From Bacteroidota bacterium (GTDB lineage: Bacteria > Bacteroidota > Bacteroidia > Bacteroidales > Tenuifilaceae), in the NCBI GenBank assembly GCA_023406715.1, contig JAEXVC010000163.1:1-18850 (forward strand): a DNA stretch of 18,850 nt, given 5' to 3'. Below are positions 7,636 through 14,937 of this stretch, in pieces. Position 1 is the first letter of the stretch. Each line of letters starts with the position of its first letter. The position numbers and the translations under genes are program-made. The notes under the pieces are model-generated. The model saw only the letters and a list, made by a program, of their open reading frames with translations. It ran no database searches and was not told the origin of the DNA.

Positions 7636-7675
7636 TTTTGGTGTAAATTTACACCAAAAACGAACCAAATGCAAA
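7636..7675 (-). promoter_or_regulatory. parDE promoter with 24-bp palindromic operator
   Basis: Positions 7636-7659 form a perfect 24-bp palindrome with half-site TTTTGGTGTAAA. On the minus strand a Bacteroidetes-like promoter can be read: TTTG (7672-7675), 20 bases, then TAAATTTA (7644-7651), close to the TAnnTTTG -7 consensus and lying inside the palindrome. Repressor binding would therefore cover the -7 element directly. A further TTTACA half-site-like sequence follows toward the ATG. Confidence 0.75.
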
Positions 7676-7839
7676 TATTCTTCATTATTGTTGCCGAAAT
7701 TGGATGAGAAAACAGGCTATGCCTGGAAAATAGAACGATGGCGGTAAAACCGCCGCCAAACCCAATAATTATTATTTTTCCTATAACCTCGGTTTAACTG
7801 AGGAACGCGCGCCAACCAAGGATAAAACTGAAACAAATA

Positions 7840-8517
7840 CTACCAAGCAATAACCCAATAAATTATTATTTTGTCTATAATTGAAATTGCATAACCCCGT
7901 GAATATCCATTATGCCAAACTTTAGGAACAATTTCAACATCCACCTTATTACAACCTCCAGCCTTTAAAACTTTCCCCGTATGATAATCTAAAACCAATA
8001 AAACAAAATTATTACTTAATCTAGTTGACGTAGCATCAAAGAACTCTTCAACTCTAAAAATTGGCAAAGGAACTCCATTCTTGTTTCTCATGTTCCTTTT
8101 TATAACGTTTATACTTTCCTCGCCCTCACTATAACCATCAATTTCAAATACATCGTATTTAGCCAAACAAAGACTGTTACCTATAAGAATCTGATTAGTA
8201 TCATTAACAGAGAACTCTTTTAGTGATACCGTTTTAATTTTATCATATTCCATCTTAAAATCTTCATCGGAATACTTATTTATAAGCATAAACTGATGAG
8301 GAGCAAAGTCCTTCATAATGGTATCTTCACTCAGAATTCCTTTAATTGTTGTGATAAAATATGAGCGTGAATCATATACTTCAGGAATATGATTAGTTAA
8401 ATGTGATGGAAAAAACTCCTTGCTCTTTTTATACAAGTAACCTATTCTGTCATTCTGTCCATTACTAGAACAGTTATTTAGAAGTAAAATTAAAATAAAC
8501 GAAACTAACATCCTCAT
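7840..8517 (-). CDS. Hypothetical lipoprotein, family not recognised
   Basis: I do not recognise this protein. Taking the ATG at 8517 gives 225 residues starting with a hydrophobic segment at 3-13, then N-N-C16-S-S-N-G, a plausible lipoprotein signal with the lipidated cysteine at position 16. The frame is open up to an ATG at 8562, which would add 15 polar residues before the signal and is therefore less likely. The rest is a soluble domain with alternating beta strands, for example NNFVLLVLDYHTGKVLKAGG near 170-189, and no catalytic motif I can name. It uses more A/T-rich codons than the kam genes and lies between the end of the lysine operon and a toxin-antitoxin module, which fits an accessory insertion. 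It probably sits in the periplasm or on a membrane surface. Confidence 0.65.
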   Translation of the reverse strand: MRMLVSFILILLLNNCSSNGQNDRIGYLYKKSKEFFPSHLTNHIPEVYDSRSYFITTIKGILSEDTIMKDFAPHQFMLINKYSDEDFKMEYDKIKTVSLKEFSVNDTNQILIGNSLCLAKYDVFEIDGYSEGEESINVIKRNMRNKNGVPLPIFRVEEFFDATSTRLSNNFVLLVLDYHTGKVLKAGGCNKVDVEIVPKVWHNGYSRGYAISIIDKIIIYWVIAW

Positions 8518-8667
8518 AACAAGTTTATTTAAATATTCATTGCTCAGCGATTTCTGTAACATTTCCGTAATTTAATAGCAATCACCAAGCCACATAACAA
8601 TCTGAAAAAATCATTCTTTCGTAAATATATTCAATTTCTAACAAACTATCATTTCCCAATAACAACA

Positions 8668-8700
8668 AACCCTGACAGAGTTCCAAACTCTATCAGGGTT
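8668..8700 (-). terminator. Palindromic repeat copy 2, likely terminator of the kam operon
   Basis: Arms 8668-8682 and 8686-8700 pair over 15 bp with one mismatch on the plus strand. On the minus strand that position is a U-G wobble, the loop reads TGG as in copy 1, and the following bases are T-rich. It lies 23 bases after the kamE stop, so transcription of the lysine operon probably ends here. Confidence 0.75.
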
Positions 8701-8723
8701 GTAGCATAATATTTACTAGAAAA

Positions 8724-9512
8724 TTACTTCTTATTTCTACGCACAAACTCCTGTGCAATAAACGATGCTACATCATCGGCGTAAGAGTTCATTCCAAAGC
8801 CTGCATCGTAGCCTAGCTCCTTGGCTAACTCGTGGTTAATACGTGGGCCACCACAGCAAAGGATAACTTTGCTACGTAGGCCTTCGGCCTCAAGCATCTC
8901 AACCAATTCAACTAGATTCTGAATATGAACATCCTTTTGGGTAACGGTTTGCGAAACCAAAAGGGCATCGGCTTTTAGTTCAATTGCCTTGGCAATAAAC
9001 TCGTCGTTGGGAACTTGGCTACCAAGGTTGTAGGCCTCAAATCCTTCGTAACGCTCCAAGCCATAATGGCCTGCGTAGCCCTTCATATTCATAATAGCAT
9101 CGATACCTACTGTGTGGGCATCGGTTCCGGTGCTTGCGCCAACTACAACCAGTTTACGACCAATGTTCTCCTTGATGTAATCGTCGGTTTGGTGCATATC
9201 CATGGTTGTAGCCTCAACCTTGGGAACGTGAATGGTTGTAAAATCGACAGTGTGAACGCAGCTTCCGTAGCAGTTGAAGAATGTAAAACCCTCGGTTAAC
9301 TCTTTGTAGAATACAACCTGTGGATTCTCAAATCCCATCTTCTTCATTAGCTGCTTTGCGGCTTCAATGGCCTCGTTTCCGCATGGTATAGGTAAAGTAA
9401 AACTCACTTGGGTTTTACCATCGTTCATTGTATCGCCGTAAGGCTTTATTTTTTTGAGGTCGAGCGTTGTATCGAATTCGCGCGCCTCCATTGAGTATAA
9501 TCCTCCGCTCAT
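8724..9512 (-). CDS. kamE: Lysine 5,6-aminomutase beta subunit (B12-binding)
   Basis: Small subunit of the adenosylcobalamin- and PLP-dependent enzyme that moves the terminal amino group of beta-lysine (or D-lysine) from C6 to C5, giving 3,5-diaminohexanoate. The 262 residues consist of an N-terminal dimerisation region and a Rossmann-type cobalamin domain. The base-off B12 signature D131-A-H133-T-V-G136 is followed by K144 in NMKGYAGHYG. His133 and Lys144 have the same numbers as the cobalt ligand and the PLP-binding lysine in the characterised clostridial enzyme, which supports both the function and the chosen start. GGPRINHELAKELGYDAGFG (about 222-241) is the usual C-terminal cobalamin contact. 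It is the last gene of the operon, 23 bases after kamD and before a palindromic terminator. Confidence 0.96.
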   Translation of the reverse strand: MSGGLYSMEAREFDTTLDLKKIKPYGDTMNDGKTQVSFTLPIPCGNEAIEAAKQLMKKMGFENPQVVFYKELTEGFTFFNCYGSCVHTVDFTTIHVPKVEATTMDMHQTDDYIKENIGRKLVVVGASTGTDAHTVGIDAIMNMKGYAGHYGLERYEGFEAYNLGSQVPNDEFIAKAIELKADALLVSQTVTQKDVHIQNLVELVEMLEAEGLRSKVILCCGGPRINHELAKELGYDAGFGMNSYADDVASFIAQEFVRRNKK

Positions 9513-9535
9513 ATTGTGTATCTCTTTAATGCGTT

Positions 9536-11092
9536 TTACTTACGATTCTTCATTAACTCCACAAATGGATTGCTGTAGTTAGCGCCACGCTCAACTACCC
9601 CTGCAAGACCTTTTCCGCCAGTTTTTGGACGCTTAACTGCGGCAAACTTCCCTTGCTCCAGCGCGTTGAAAAGTCCATCGTTCTGAAGTACCTCAAGCAG
9701 CTCAACAGCATTGTTCAGAACTTCCTTGGCGCGGTTGCGGATAATTCCATTCTCCTTGTACTCCACCTCGTCGCCAATGCTCTTCATATTCTTGAAGATA
9801 TACTTAGCGTTCTCGATGGCAAGGTAGCGGTCCGACATAAATGGAGTGTGGATTGCCTCGGTCATCATACCCAAAAGCTGAAGTCCCTGGCCTGTCCAAA
9901 TTGCAATTTGGTTGAAAAGTGCATCCTGAATATGTCCACGAAAAACGTTACCGGTCATAAACTTGGTCGGTGGCATATATTTTAGAGGAGCATCGGGGAA
10001 TATTTCGCGGGTCATCTGTGCTTGAGCCAACTCGTAAAGGAAGCCGTTCTCAAGTTCTGGGTCCATTTCGAATGCGTGACCAAGTCCCATTTGCTCGGCA
10101 GGAATTCCTGCAATAAACGCCAGTTGCTCGTTGATAAGGTCCGATGCCAGTACGGTGTGTGCCTCGTCGAACGCATCGGCGGTGGTTAGGTAGTTATCCT
10201 CACCTGTATTGATGATTACACCAGCGTATCCGTTGATGATACGTGAGAAATACTGGTCAACCATTGTGCGCTGCATATTGATATCGCGGAAAAGGATTCC
10301 GTAAAGGGCGTCGTTTAGCATAACATCGAGCCCCTCAAACGCACCCATAACAGCAATCTCGGGCATACACAAACCTGAGCAGTAGTTGCAAAGACGAATG
10401 TAGCGTCCAATTTCCTCGCCAACCTCGTCCAATGCCTTACGCATAATGCGGAAGTTCTCCTGTGTTGCGTAAGTTCCGCCAAAACCTTCTGTTGTAGCAC
10501 CGTAAGGAACATAGTCGAGCAGACTTTGACCAGTTGTTCGGATAACCGCAATGATATCGGCACCTTGACGTGCAGCGGCTTGTGCCTGAACAACATCCTC
10601 GTATATGTTACCTGTAGCAACAATCACGTAAAGGTAAGGTTTTGAACCCTCGCCAATTGTTTTCAAATAGTTCTCGCGGCGAGCCCTACGCGATTTAATT
10701 CTATCGAGGCTAGCATTGACAATAGGCATAATAGCCGCATCAATCTTCTCCTTTGGATGAATTTTTAGTGTAGTTAAATCCAACTTGCCTTCGGCAACCT
10801 GCTCGGCAATTTGCTGTGGATTTAAACCTGTTTCAACAATGGCGTTTCCGATGTAGAAAATAACGCCCTGTCCAAGTACACCTTTCTCCTTTAGGGAATC
10901 AACAAGCACGTTGGGTAGCGGAACCGCATTGGCATCAATTCCATCAATTCCCAACAAACGGCAGAGCGTGCGCTCCACAGCCACAGTTGTGTAATTCTCC
11001 ACAAAGCTCTGAACATCGCCAGCAATCTTCTTCGCGATGTTTTTAGCATAGCCAACTTTCTCAAAATCGAGACCTAACTTGCTCTTCTGCAT
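9536..11092 (-). CDS. kamD: Lysine 5,6-aminomutase alpha subunit
   Basis: The large catalytic subunit (518 residues) forms the TIM barrel over which the B12 domain of KamE closes. PLP, linked to a lysine of KamE, docks into this subunit. RTTGQS at 185-190 lies where the clostridial enzyme has its PLP-phosphate contacts Arg184 and Ser189, one residue offset. LCNYCSGLCMPEIAVMGAFEG (about 233-253) and YFSRIINGYAGVIINTGEDN (about 274-293) are typical of the family. Length is normal. It lies between kamC and kamE with gaps of 31 and 23 bases, so a single transcript is likely. Nothing appears truncated. Confidence 0.96.
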   Translation of the reverse strand: MQKSKLGLDFEKVGYAKNIAKKIAGDVQSFVENYTTVAVERTLCRLLGIDGIDANAVPLPNVLVDSLKEKGVLGQGVIFYIGNAIVETGLNPQQIAEQVAEGKLDLTTLKIHPKEKIDAAIMPIVNASLDRIKSRRARRENYLKTIGEGSKPYLYVIVATGNIYEDVVQAQAAARQGADIIAVIRTTGQSLLDYVPYGATTEGFGGTYATQENFRIMRKALDEVGEEIGRYIRLCNYCSGLCMPEIAVMGAFEGLDVMLNDALYGILFRDINMQRTMVDQYFSRIINGYAGVIINTGEDNYLTTADAFDEAHTVLASDLINEQLAFIAGIPAEQMGLGHAFEMDPELENGFLYELAQAQMTREIFPDAPLKYMPPTKFMTGNVFRGHIQDALFNQIAIWTGQGLQLLGMMTEAIHTPFMSDRYLAIENAKYIFKNMKSIGDEVEYKENGIIRNRAKEVLNNAVELLEVLQNDGLFNALEQGKFAAVKRPKTGGKGLAGVVERGANYSNPFVELMKNRK

Positions 11093-11123
11093 AACTGTAT
11101 TCGAAGTTTATTATTTATTAATT

Positions 11124-12560
11124 CTAATTCTCTGTATCTTTTCCTAGTTGTTTTGCTGCCTCAGATATAATATCGGAATCAACGCCTAGTATCTGCGCAA
11201 TTCGCAACGCCTCGTGTGGAACGTTAGTTCCATCATCGTCAATTAGCGAGTAATCAATATAATCGCCAATGTTCTTAACGGTGATAGTGGCATCCTTGCT
11301 ATCCTCAATAAAACCCTTAACCCTTAGTTTACGGCATTGAGTACTTAAACCGCTATAGTGCGTTGTAATAACCGCTTTTACGTTGCAACCATCCAGGTAG
11401 TTTGCCACAGCGCTAACAATAGCGCGACCCTCGGTTGGGTTGGTGGTACGAGCCAGCTCATCAATCAGCACCAAAAGCGGATGCTGCTTTTTGGCCATCT
11501 GCACAATTTGGTTCACCTTCAGCATTTCGGCAGCATAGGACGATAAGCCTGATAGTTCCGATTGCTCATCGGCAATGCTGAAAAGAATGTGCTCCACCAA
11601 CGCAATTTTTGCGCTTGTGGCTGGAACAAAAAAACCGTACTGGCAAAGAGCCTGACTCAGCGCAAGCGTTTTTAGCAGAACCGTTTTCCCGGCCATATTG
11701 GCTCCGGTAATCAGGCAGGTTCCTTTATGAATTTCCACATCGATAGGTTGATACCTTCTTTTCTCCAGCTCAAGCAACTCCTTAAGCTGAGGGTAGAATA
11801 GTCCGCTGTACGATGTTGTATCGGCAACAATCTCCGGCATAATCAGCTTCTCAAAGATAGCCTGCTTTGCCTTTGCAATAAGTATATCGATATTGGCAAC
11901 CGCAAGCAAAGCATCGTTTAGTTCCGATGCAAAACTATGCAGCTGTTCCGATAGGCTTTGCCTAACACCATCCTCTATCTCCGTAATTTTGGCTCTGATT
12001 TCTTCGGACTGATGAAACTGTTTACTGCTATCGGCATTCGTTTTCTCTAGTTCTTCTATTGAGAATTCAACGCTAGCCAGTTTTTTGCGCAACTCAGTAA
12101 GTTCTGGCGCAAAAGCGCTATTGATGTAGAACGAAGGAATACGTGTGTTTTCTGGGTCGAGAATCGCTATAACCTTAGCAAGATTTGGTTGTTTGCTGTA
12201 AAGGAATTCTATCGATGAGGTTAACTCACGAATCTCATTGGCCAGCAGGGCAAAACTTTTCACCTCGAAAAGTTCAATATCGTTCAGCGTTAACTGCTTC
12301 TGAATGTTTTTGATTGTTCCAGCAATATCGCGAACCTGCGATAGTTTTATGGTAACCTTATCGATTGTTACCTTATGTTCACTTTTGCTGTAAGCATTTA
12401 CAGCTTGCTCAACCTGTTGCAGCTGATAAAGTACATCCTTTTGGCTAACCAAAAATGGTGATGCCAGCAATACGCGATGCCCTAAACCCGATTTAATATC
12501 GAGTTTGTCCACCATGTAGCGTAGTCCTGAAATTTCGGTTAGCGCACTTTTCAGCTGCAT
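11124..12560 (-). CDS. kamC: MutS-like ATPase, probable reactivase of lysine 5,6-aminomutase
   Basis: A cytoplasmic ATPase of 478 residues with a MutS-type C-terminal domain. The Walker A motif GANMAGKT spans 286-293, the Walker B strand LLVLIDE about 362-368, and the switch TTHY about 399-402. About 280 residues precede it, mostly helical, with a predicted coiled coil around 155-230 like the MutS lever and clamp. The mismatch-recognition and connector domains are missing, as is a C-terminal Smr nuclease, so mismatch repair is unlikely. In lysine-fermenting bacteria this gene sits with kamB next to kamDE and is thought to help exchange damaged cobalamin; that role is inferred here from the neighbourhood. 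The ATG at 12560 shares its A with the kamB stop (TGATG). A GTG one codon earlier is an alternative start. Confidence 0.85.
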   Translation of the reverse strand: MQLKSALTEISGLRYMVDKLDIKSGLGHRVLLASPFLVSQKDVLYQLQQVEQAVNAYSKSEHKVTIDKVTIKLSQVRDIAGTIKNIQKQLTLNDIELFEVKSFALLANEIRELTSSIEFLYSKQPNLAKVIAILDPENTRIPSFYINSAFAPELTELRKKLASVEFSIEELEKTNADSSKQFHQSEEIRAKITEIEDGVRQSLSEQLHSFASELNDALLAVANIDILIAKAKQAIFEKLIMPEIVADTTSYSGLFYPQLKELLELEKRRYQPIDVEIHKGTCLITGANMAGKTVLLKTLALSQALCQYGFFVPATSAKIALVEHILFSIADEQSELSGLSSYAAEMLKVNQIVQMAKKQHPLLVLIDELARTTNPTEGRAIVSAVANYLDGCNVKAVITTHYSGLSTQCRKLRVKGFIEDSKDATITVKNIGDYIDYSLIDDDGTNVPHEALRIAQILGVDSDIISEAAKQLGKDTEN

Positions 12561-13570
12561 CACTTTAACTTTTTTACATCATACACTGGCATTTGCAGGG
12601 CATCCTGCATCGCCGCTTTGAGTTCATCGGAACTCAACCTGTAACCCTGTGGCGACGTTGGATTTATGCAAACCGCCGCAAGTTTTGTTTTGGTTGCCAC
12701 CCTAACTTTTCCTCCTTTTTTGATGAAAGAGTAGTACACATCTGGAGTAGCAAATATCTTAGTAAAATCCTTAACTATCAACTCAATGTTGGCTACATTT
12801 TTCTGCATCCGCAGAAATTCGAACAGGTTATTACTCGTAGCACCAGCCACAAATAGCCTATTGCCGTAGCTGAATATCTTATCCTTTGCTTTTTCAAGCA
12901 TAAAAACCGACTGCACATTAAGGTCGTGCAGGTTACTCTCGGCATCAACCGCGAATATTCCCGATTCCACAAAATCGATTTTTCGTTTCAATTCTGGCTC
13001 TACCTCAGGCAGATTGATTAAATCCACCACGTACTTGGTTTTGCGAACCAACTCTGGGATATTTGCAGAGTAAGCCGCACCCGTGGCAAGTACCATTCCC
13101 TCAGTTACCGCTGGCGATGCAAGGCTAAGCCTCGATAATGCACCGTCAACAATGGTTAAATCAACATCATATTTATTCATCTCCGCAATTATTGCTTTTA
13201 GGCAATGCGTATCGGGTGGACCAGAAAGTAAAACTTTGTCGGAACTTATTGCCTTTGCAATAACCAGTCTACCCAGCGAAGTATGAATGTTGCTAACGTC
13301 TAAAATTTCGGATGTTATTCGGCGTTGCAAGTAGTGCTTTTCCGCCGAGATAAAAATCATTCCTTTGTAGATGCGAATCTCTGGTTTTTGAGTGTTTGTG
13401 ACTATATCGCGGCTCTCTCCATCAATCCCAATGGACGTAAGAGCAATTCGCTTATCCATATCCTTTAGCCTACCAAGAACATAGTTAAGACACTCAGTTT
13501 TGCCAGTATTCTTCTCGAGTCCTACAATTGAAAGGCTTTTGTAGGTGAGCACATCATCAATGAATGGCAT
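12560..13570 (-). CDS. kamB: P-loop protein KamB, probable partner of KamC
   Basis: A 336-residue protein of unproven biochemistry, found beside kamC and the aminomutase genes in lysine fermenters. The N-terminus carries a nucleotide-binding loop, VGLEKNTGKTE at 16-26, with the invariant GKT at 23-25. Its first glycine is one residue further away than in a standard Walker A motif, which recalls MobB-like P-loops. Other visible segments are LLSGPPDTHCLKAIIAE (about 112-128) and LTIVDGALSRLSLASPAVTEG (about 138-158), the latter possibly a Walker B-like strand ending in Asp. RLFVAGATSNNLFEFL near 242-257 begins the C-terminal part. It starts 110 bases after kamA, beyond a hairpin, and is translationally coupled to kamC. 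A reactivase role is inferred; a GTPase or ATPase activity has not been shown from this sequence. Confidence 0.8.
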   Translation of the reverse strand: MPFIDDVLTYKSLSIVGLEKNTGKTECLNYVLGRLKDMDKRIALTSIGIDGESRDIVTNTQKPEIRIYKGMIFISAEKHYLQRRITSEILDVSNIHTSLGRLVIAKAISSDKVLLSGPPDTHCLKAIIAEMNKYDVDLTIVDGALSRLSLASPAVTEGMVLATGAAYSANIPELVRKTKYVVDLINLPEVEPELKRKIDFVESGIFAVDAESNLHDLNVQSVFMLEKAKDKIFSYGNRLFVAGATSNNLFEFLRMQKNVANIELIVKDFTKIFATPDVYYSFIKKGGKVRVATKTKLAAVCINPTSPQGYRLSSDELKAAMQDALQMPVYDVKKLK

Positions 13571-13597
13571 CCTATTTCGCCCTCATTTTTACTTATA

Positions 13598-13668
13598 AAA
13601 AACACGAAGACGCATTTTTCTAATCTAAAATCGGTAAAAAACCAAAAAAGAGTAGCAATGCGTCTTCG
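13598..13668 (-). promoter_or_regulatory. Terminator-like hairpin between kamA and kamB
   Basis: CGAAGACGCATT and AATGCGTCTTCG (13605-13616 and 13657-13668) are perfect 12-bp arms around a 40-base loop. On the minus strand the stem starts 12 bases after the kamA stop and is followed by TGTTTTTTATAAG, so it resembles an intrinsic terminator with an unusually long loop. The loop itself has a small GGTTTTTTACC hairpin. Partial termination or RNA processing inside the operon is a possible role; I see no convincing new promoter before kamB. Confidence 0.6.
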
Positions 13669-13680
13669 CGCTTGAATTTA

Positions 13681-14937
13681 TTAATGAAGATTCCTCATTT
13701 TACGAGTTAATCTTTCAGGCTCAATTGAAAGTTGGTCGCCGTGCATTAAGCCAGCAATACCATCCTCAAATTTATGGCTTTTGCAATCATCGCACTGGCA
13801 CTCGTTTTTGTAATCGGTAGGCTCAGTGTATGTTGTATTAACGCCCTCGAAGTTACGAAGGATAACCTTGCCTGGCATTTGCGAAATAACGAACTGAGGC
13901 ATAACTGGTGTTTTACCACCACCACCTGGAGCATCAACCACAAATGTTGGAACAGCGTAACCCGAAGTATGTCCACGAAGACTTTCTATAATCTCGATAC
14001 CTTTTGAAACTGGTGTTCTAAAGTGCTCAAGACCCATCGAAAGGTCGCACTGGTAGATGTAGTAAGGACGAACACGCATCTTAACCAAATTGTGAACCAA
14101 CTTCTTCATCACGTTAGGGCAATCGTTAACTCCACGCAATAGAACCGATTGGTTTCCTAGTGGAACACCTGCATTGGCTAGTTTAGCACAAGCTTCAACG
14201 CTCTCAGGAGTAACCTCATTGGAATGATTGAAGTGAGTGTTTAACCAAATTGGGTGATACTTCTTAAGCATATTCACCAAATCGTCGGTAATACGCTGTG
14301 GAAGAACCACAGGAACGCGACTACCAATACGAATAATTTCCACGTGAGGAATTGCACGAAGGCGAGCAATAATATCTTCTAAAATACCATCGCTTACAAG
14401 TAAAGCATCGCCACCAGAAAGTAGAACATCGCGTACCTCTGGGTGGTTTGCAATATACTCAATTCCTTTAGTGATATTATCCTTTGGAGTTGCAGCATCC
14501 TTTTGACCTGCAAATCTGCGACGAGTACAGTGGCGGCAGTACATTGAGCACATATCGGTGATAAGGAAAAGAACCCTATCAGGATATCTGTGTGTTAAAC
14601 CGGGAACTGGTGAATCGCCATCCTCGTGTAATGGGTCCAACAAATCGGCTGCCGAAGTGTGAGTTTCTGCAACAGAAGGAATTGCTTGCTTACGAACTGG
14701 ACAGTTAGGATTATTTGGGTCAACCAACGAGAGATAGTATGGAGTGATAGCCATACGAAGAGTCTGTAGCGATTTACGAATACCCTCTTCCTCCTCAGCT
14801 GTTAAGTTGATGTACTTTTTTAACTCCTCAAGTGTCTCAATACGATTGCGAACCTGCCACTTCCAGTCGTTCCAATCGTTGTCCGATACGTTAGGAAAAA
14901 ACTCCTGACGTCTGCTTTTATTCTGAAAATTAAACAT
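13681..14937 (-). CDS. kamA: L-lysine 2,3-aminomutase
   Basis: A radical SAM and PLP enzyme that converts L-lysine to L-beta-lysine, the first step of the pathway. At 418 residues it matches the clostridial enzyme nearly residue for residue, with an offset of five: the [4Fe-4S] cluster cysteines C130, C134 and C137 in CSMYCRHC, the PLP lysine K342 in PGGGGK (337-342), the two substrate-binding aspartates D298 and D335, and the zinc-site cysteines C273, C380, C382 and C385. Presence of both aspartates and the zinc cysteines supports a true catabolic lysine aminomutase rather than the EpmB-type enzyme that modifies elongation factor P. Its ATG lies eight bases inside the end of the upstream kdd gene, so the two are coupled. 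A hairpin follows the stop codon. Confidence 0.97.
   Translation of the reverse strand: MFNFQNKSRRQEFFPNVSDNDWNDWKWQVRNRIETLEELKKYINLTAEEEEGIRKSLQTLRMAITPYYLSLVDPNNPNCPVRKQAIPSVAETHTSAADLLDPLHEDGDSPVPGLTHRYPDRVLFLITDMCSMYCRHCTRRRFAGQKDAATPKDNITKGIEYIANHPEVRDVLLSGGDALLVSDGILEDIIARLRAIPHVEIIRIGSRVPVVLPQRITDDLVNMLKKYHPIWLNTHFNHSNEVTPESVEACAKLANAGVPLGNQSVLLRGVNDCPNVMKKLVHNLVKMRVRPYYIYQCDLSMGLEHFRTPVSKGIEIIESLRGHTSGYAVPTFVVDAPGGGGKTPVMPQFVISQMPGKVILRNFEGVNTTYTEPTDYKNECQCDDCKSHKFEDGIAGLMHGDQLSIEPERLTRKMRNLH

Noticed and set aside
8518..8562. Longer start for the lipoprotein at 8562
   Set aside because: It would place 15 polar residues before the signal peptide; the ATG at 8517 gives a normal lipoprotein leader.
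11124..12560. Annotation of the MutS-like protein as a DNA mismatch repair protein or MutS2
   Set aside because: The mismatch-recognition and connector domains and the Smr nuclease are absent, and the gene sits inside the lysine operon, overlapping kamB.
13774..14007. Open frame on the plus strand inside kamA
   Set aside because: It is antisense to a clear kamA coding region with all catalytic residues, and has no family resemblance.
13681..14937. EpmB-type lysine aminomutase for elongation factor P
   Set aside because: Length, the zinc-site cysteines, both substrate aspartates and the operon context match the catabolic enzyme.
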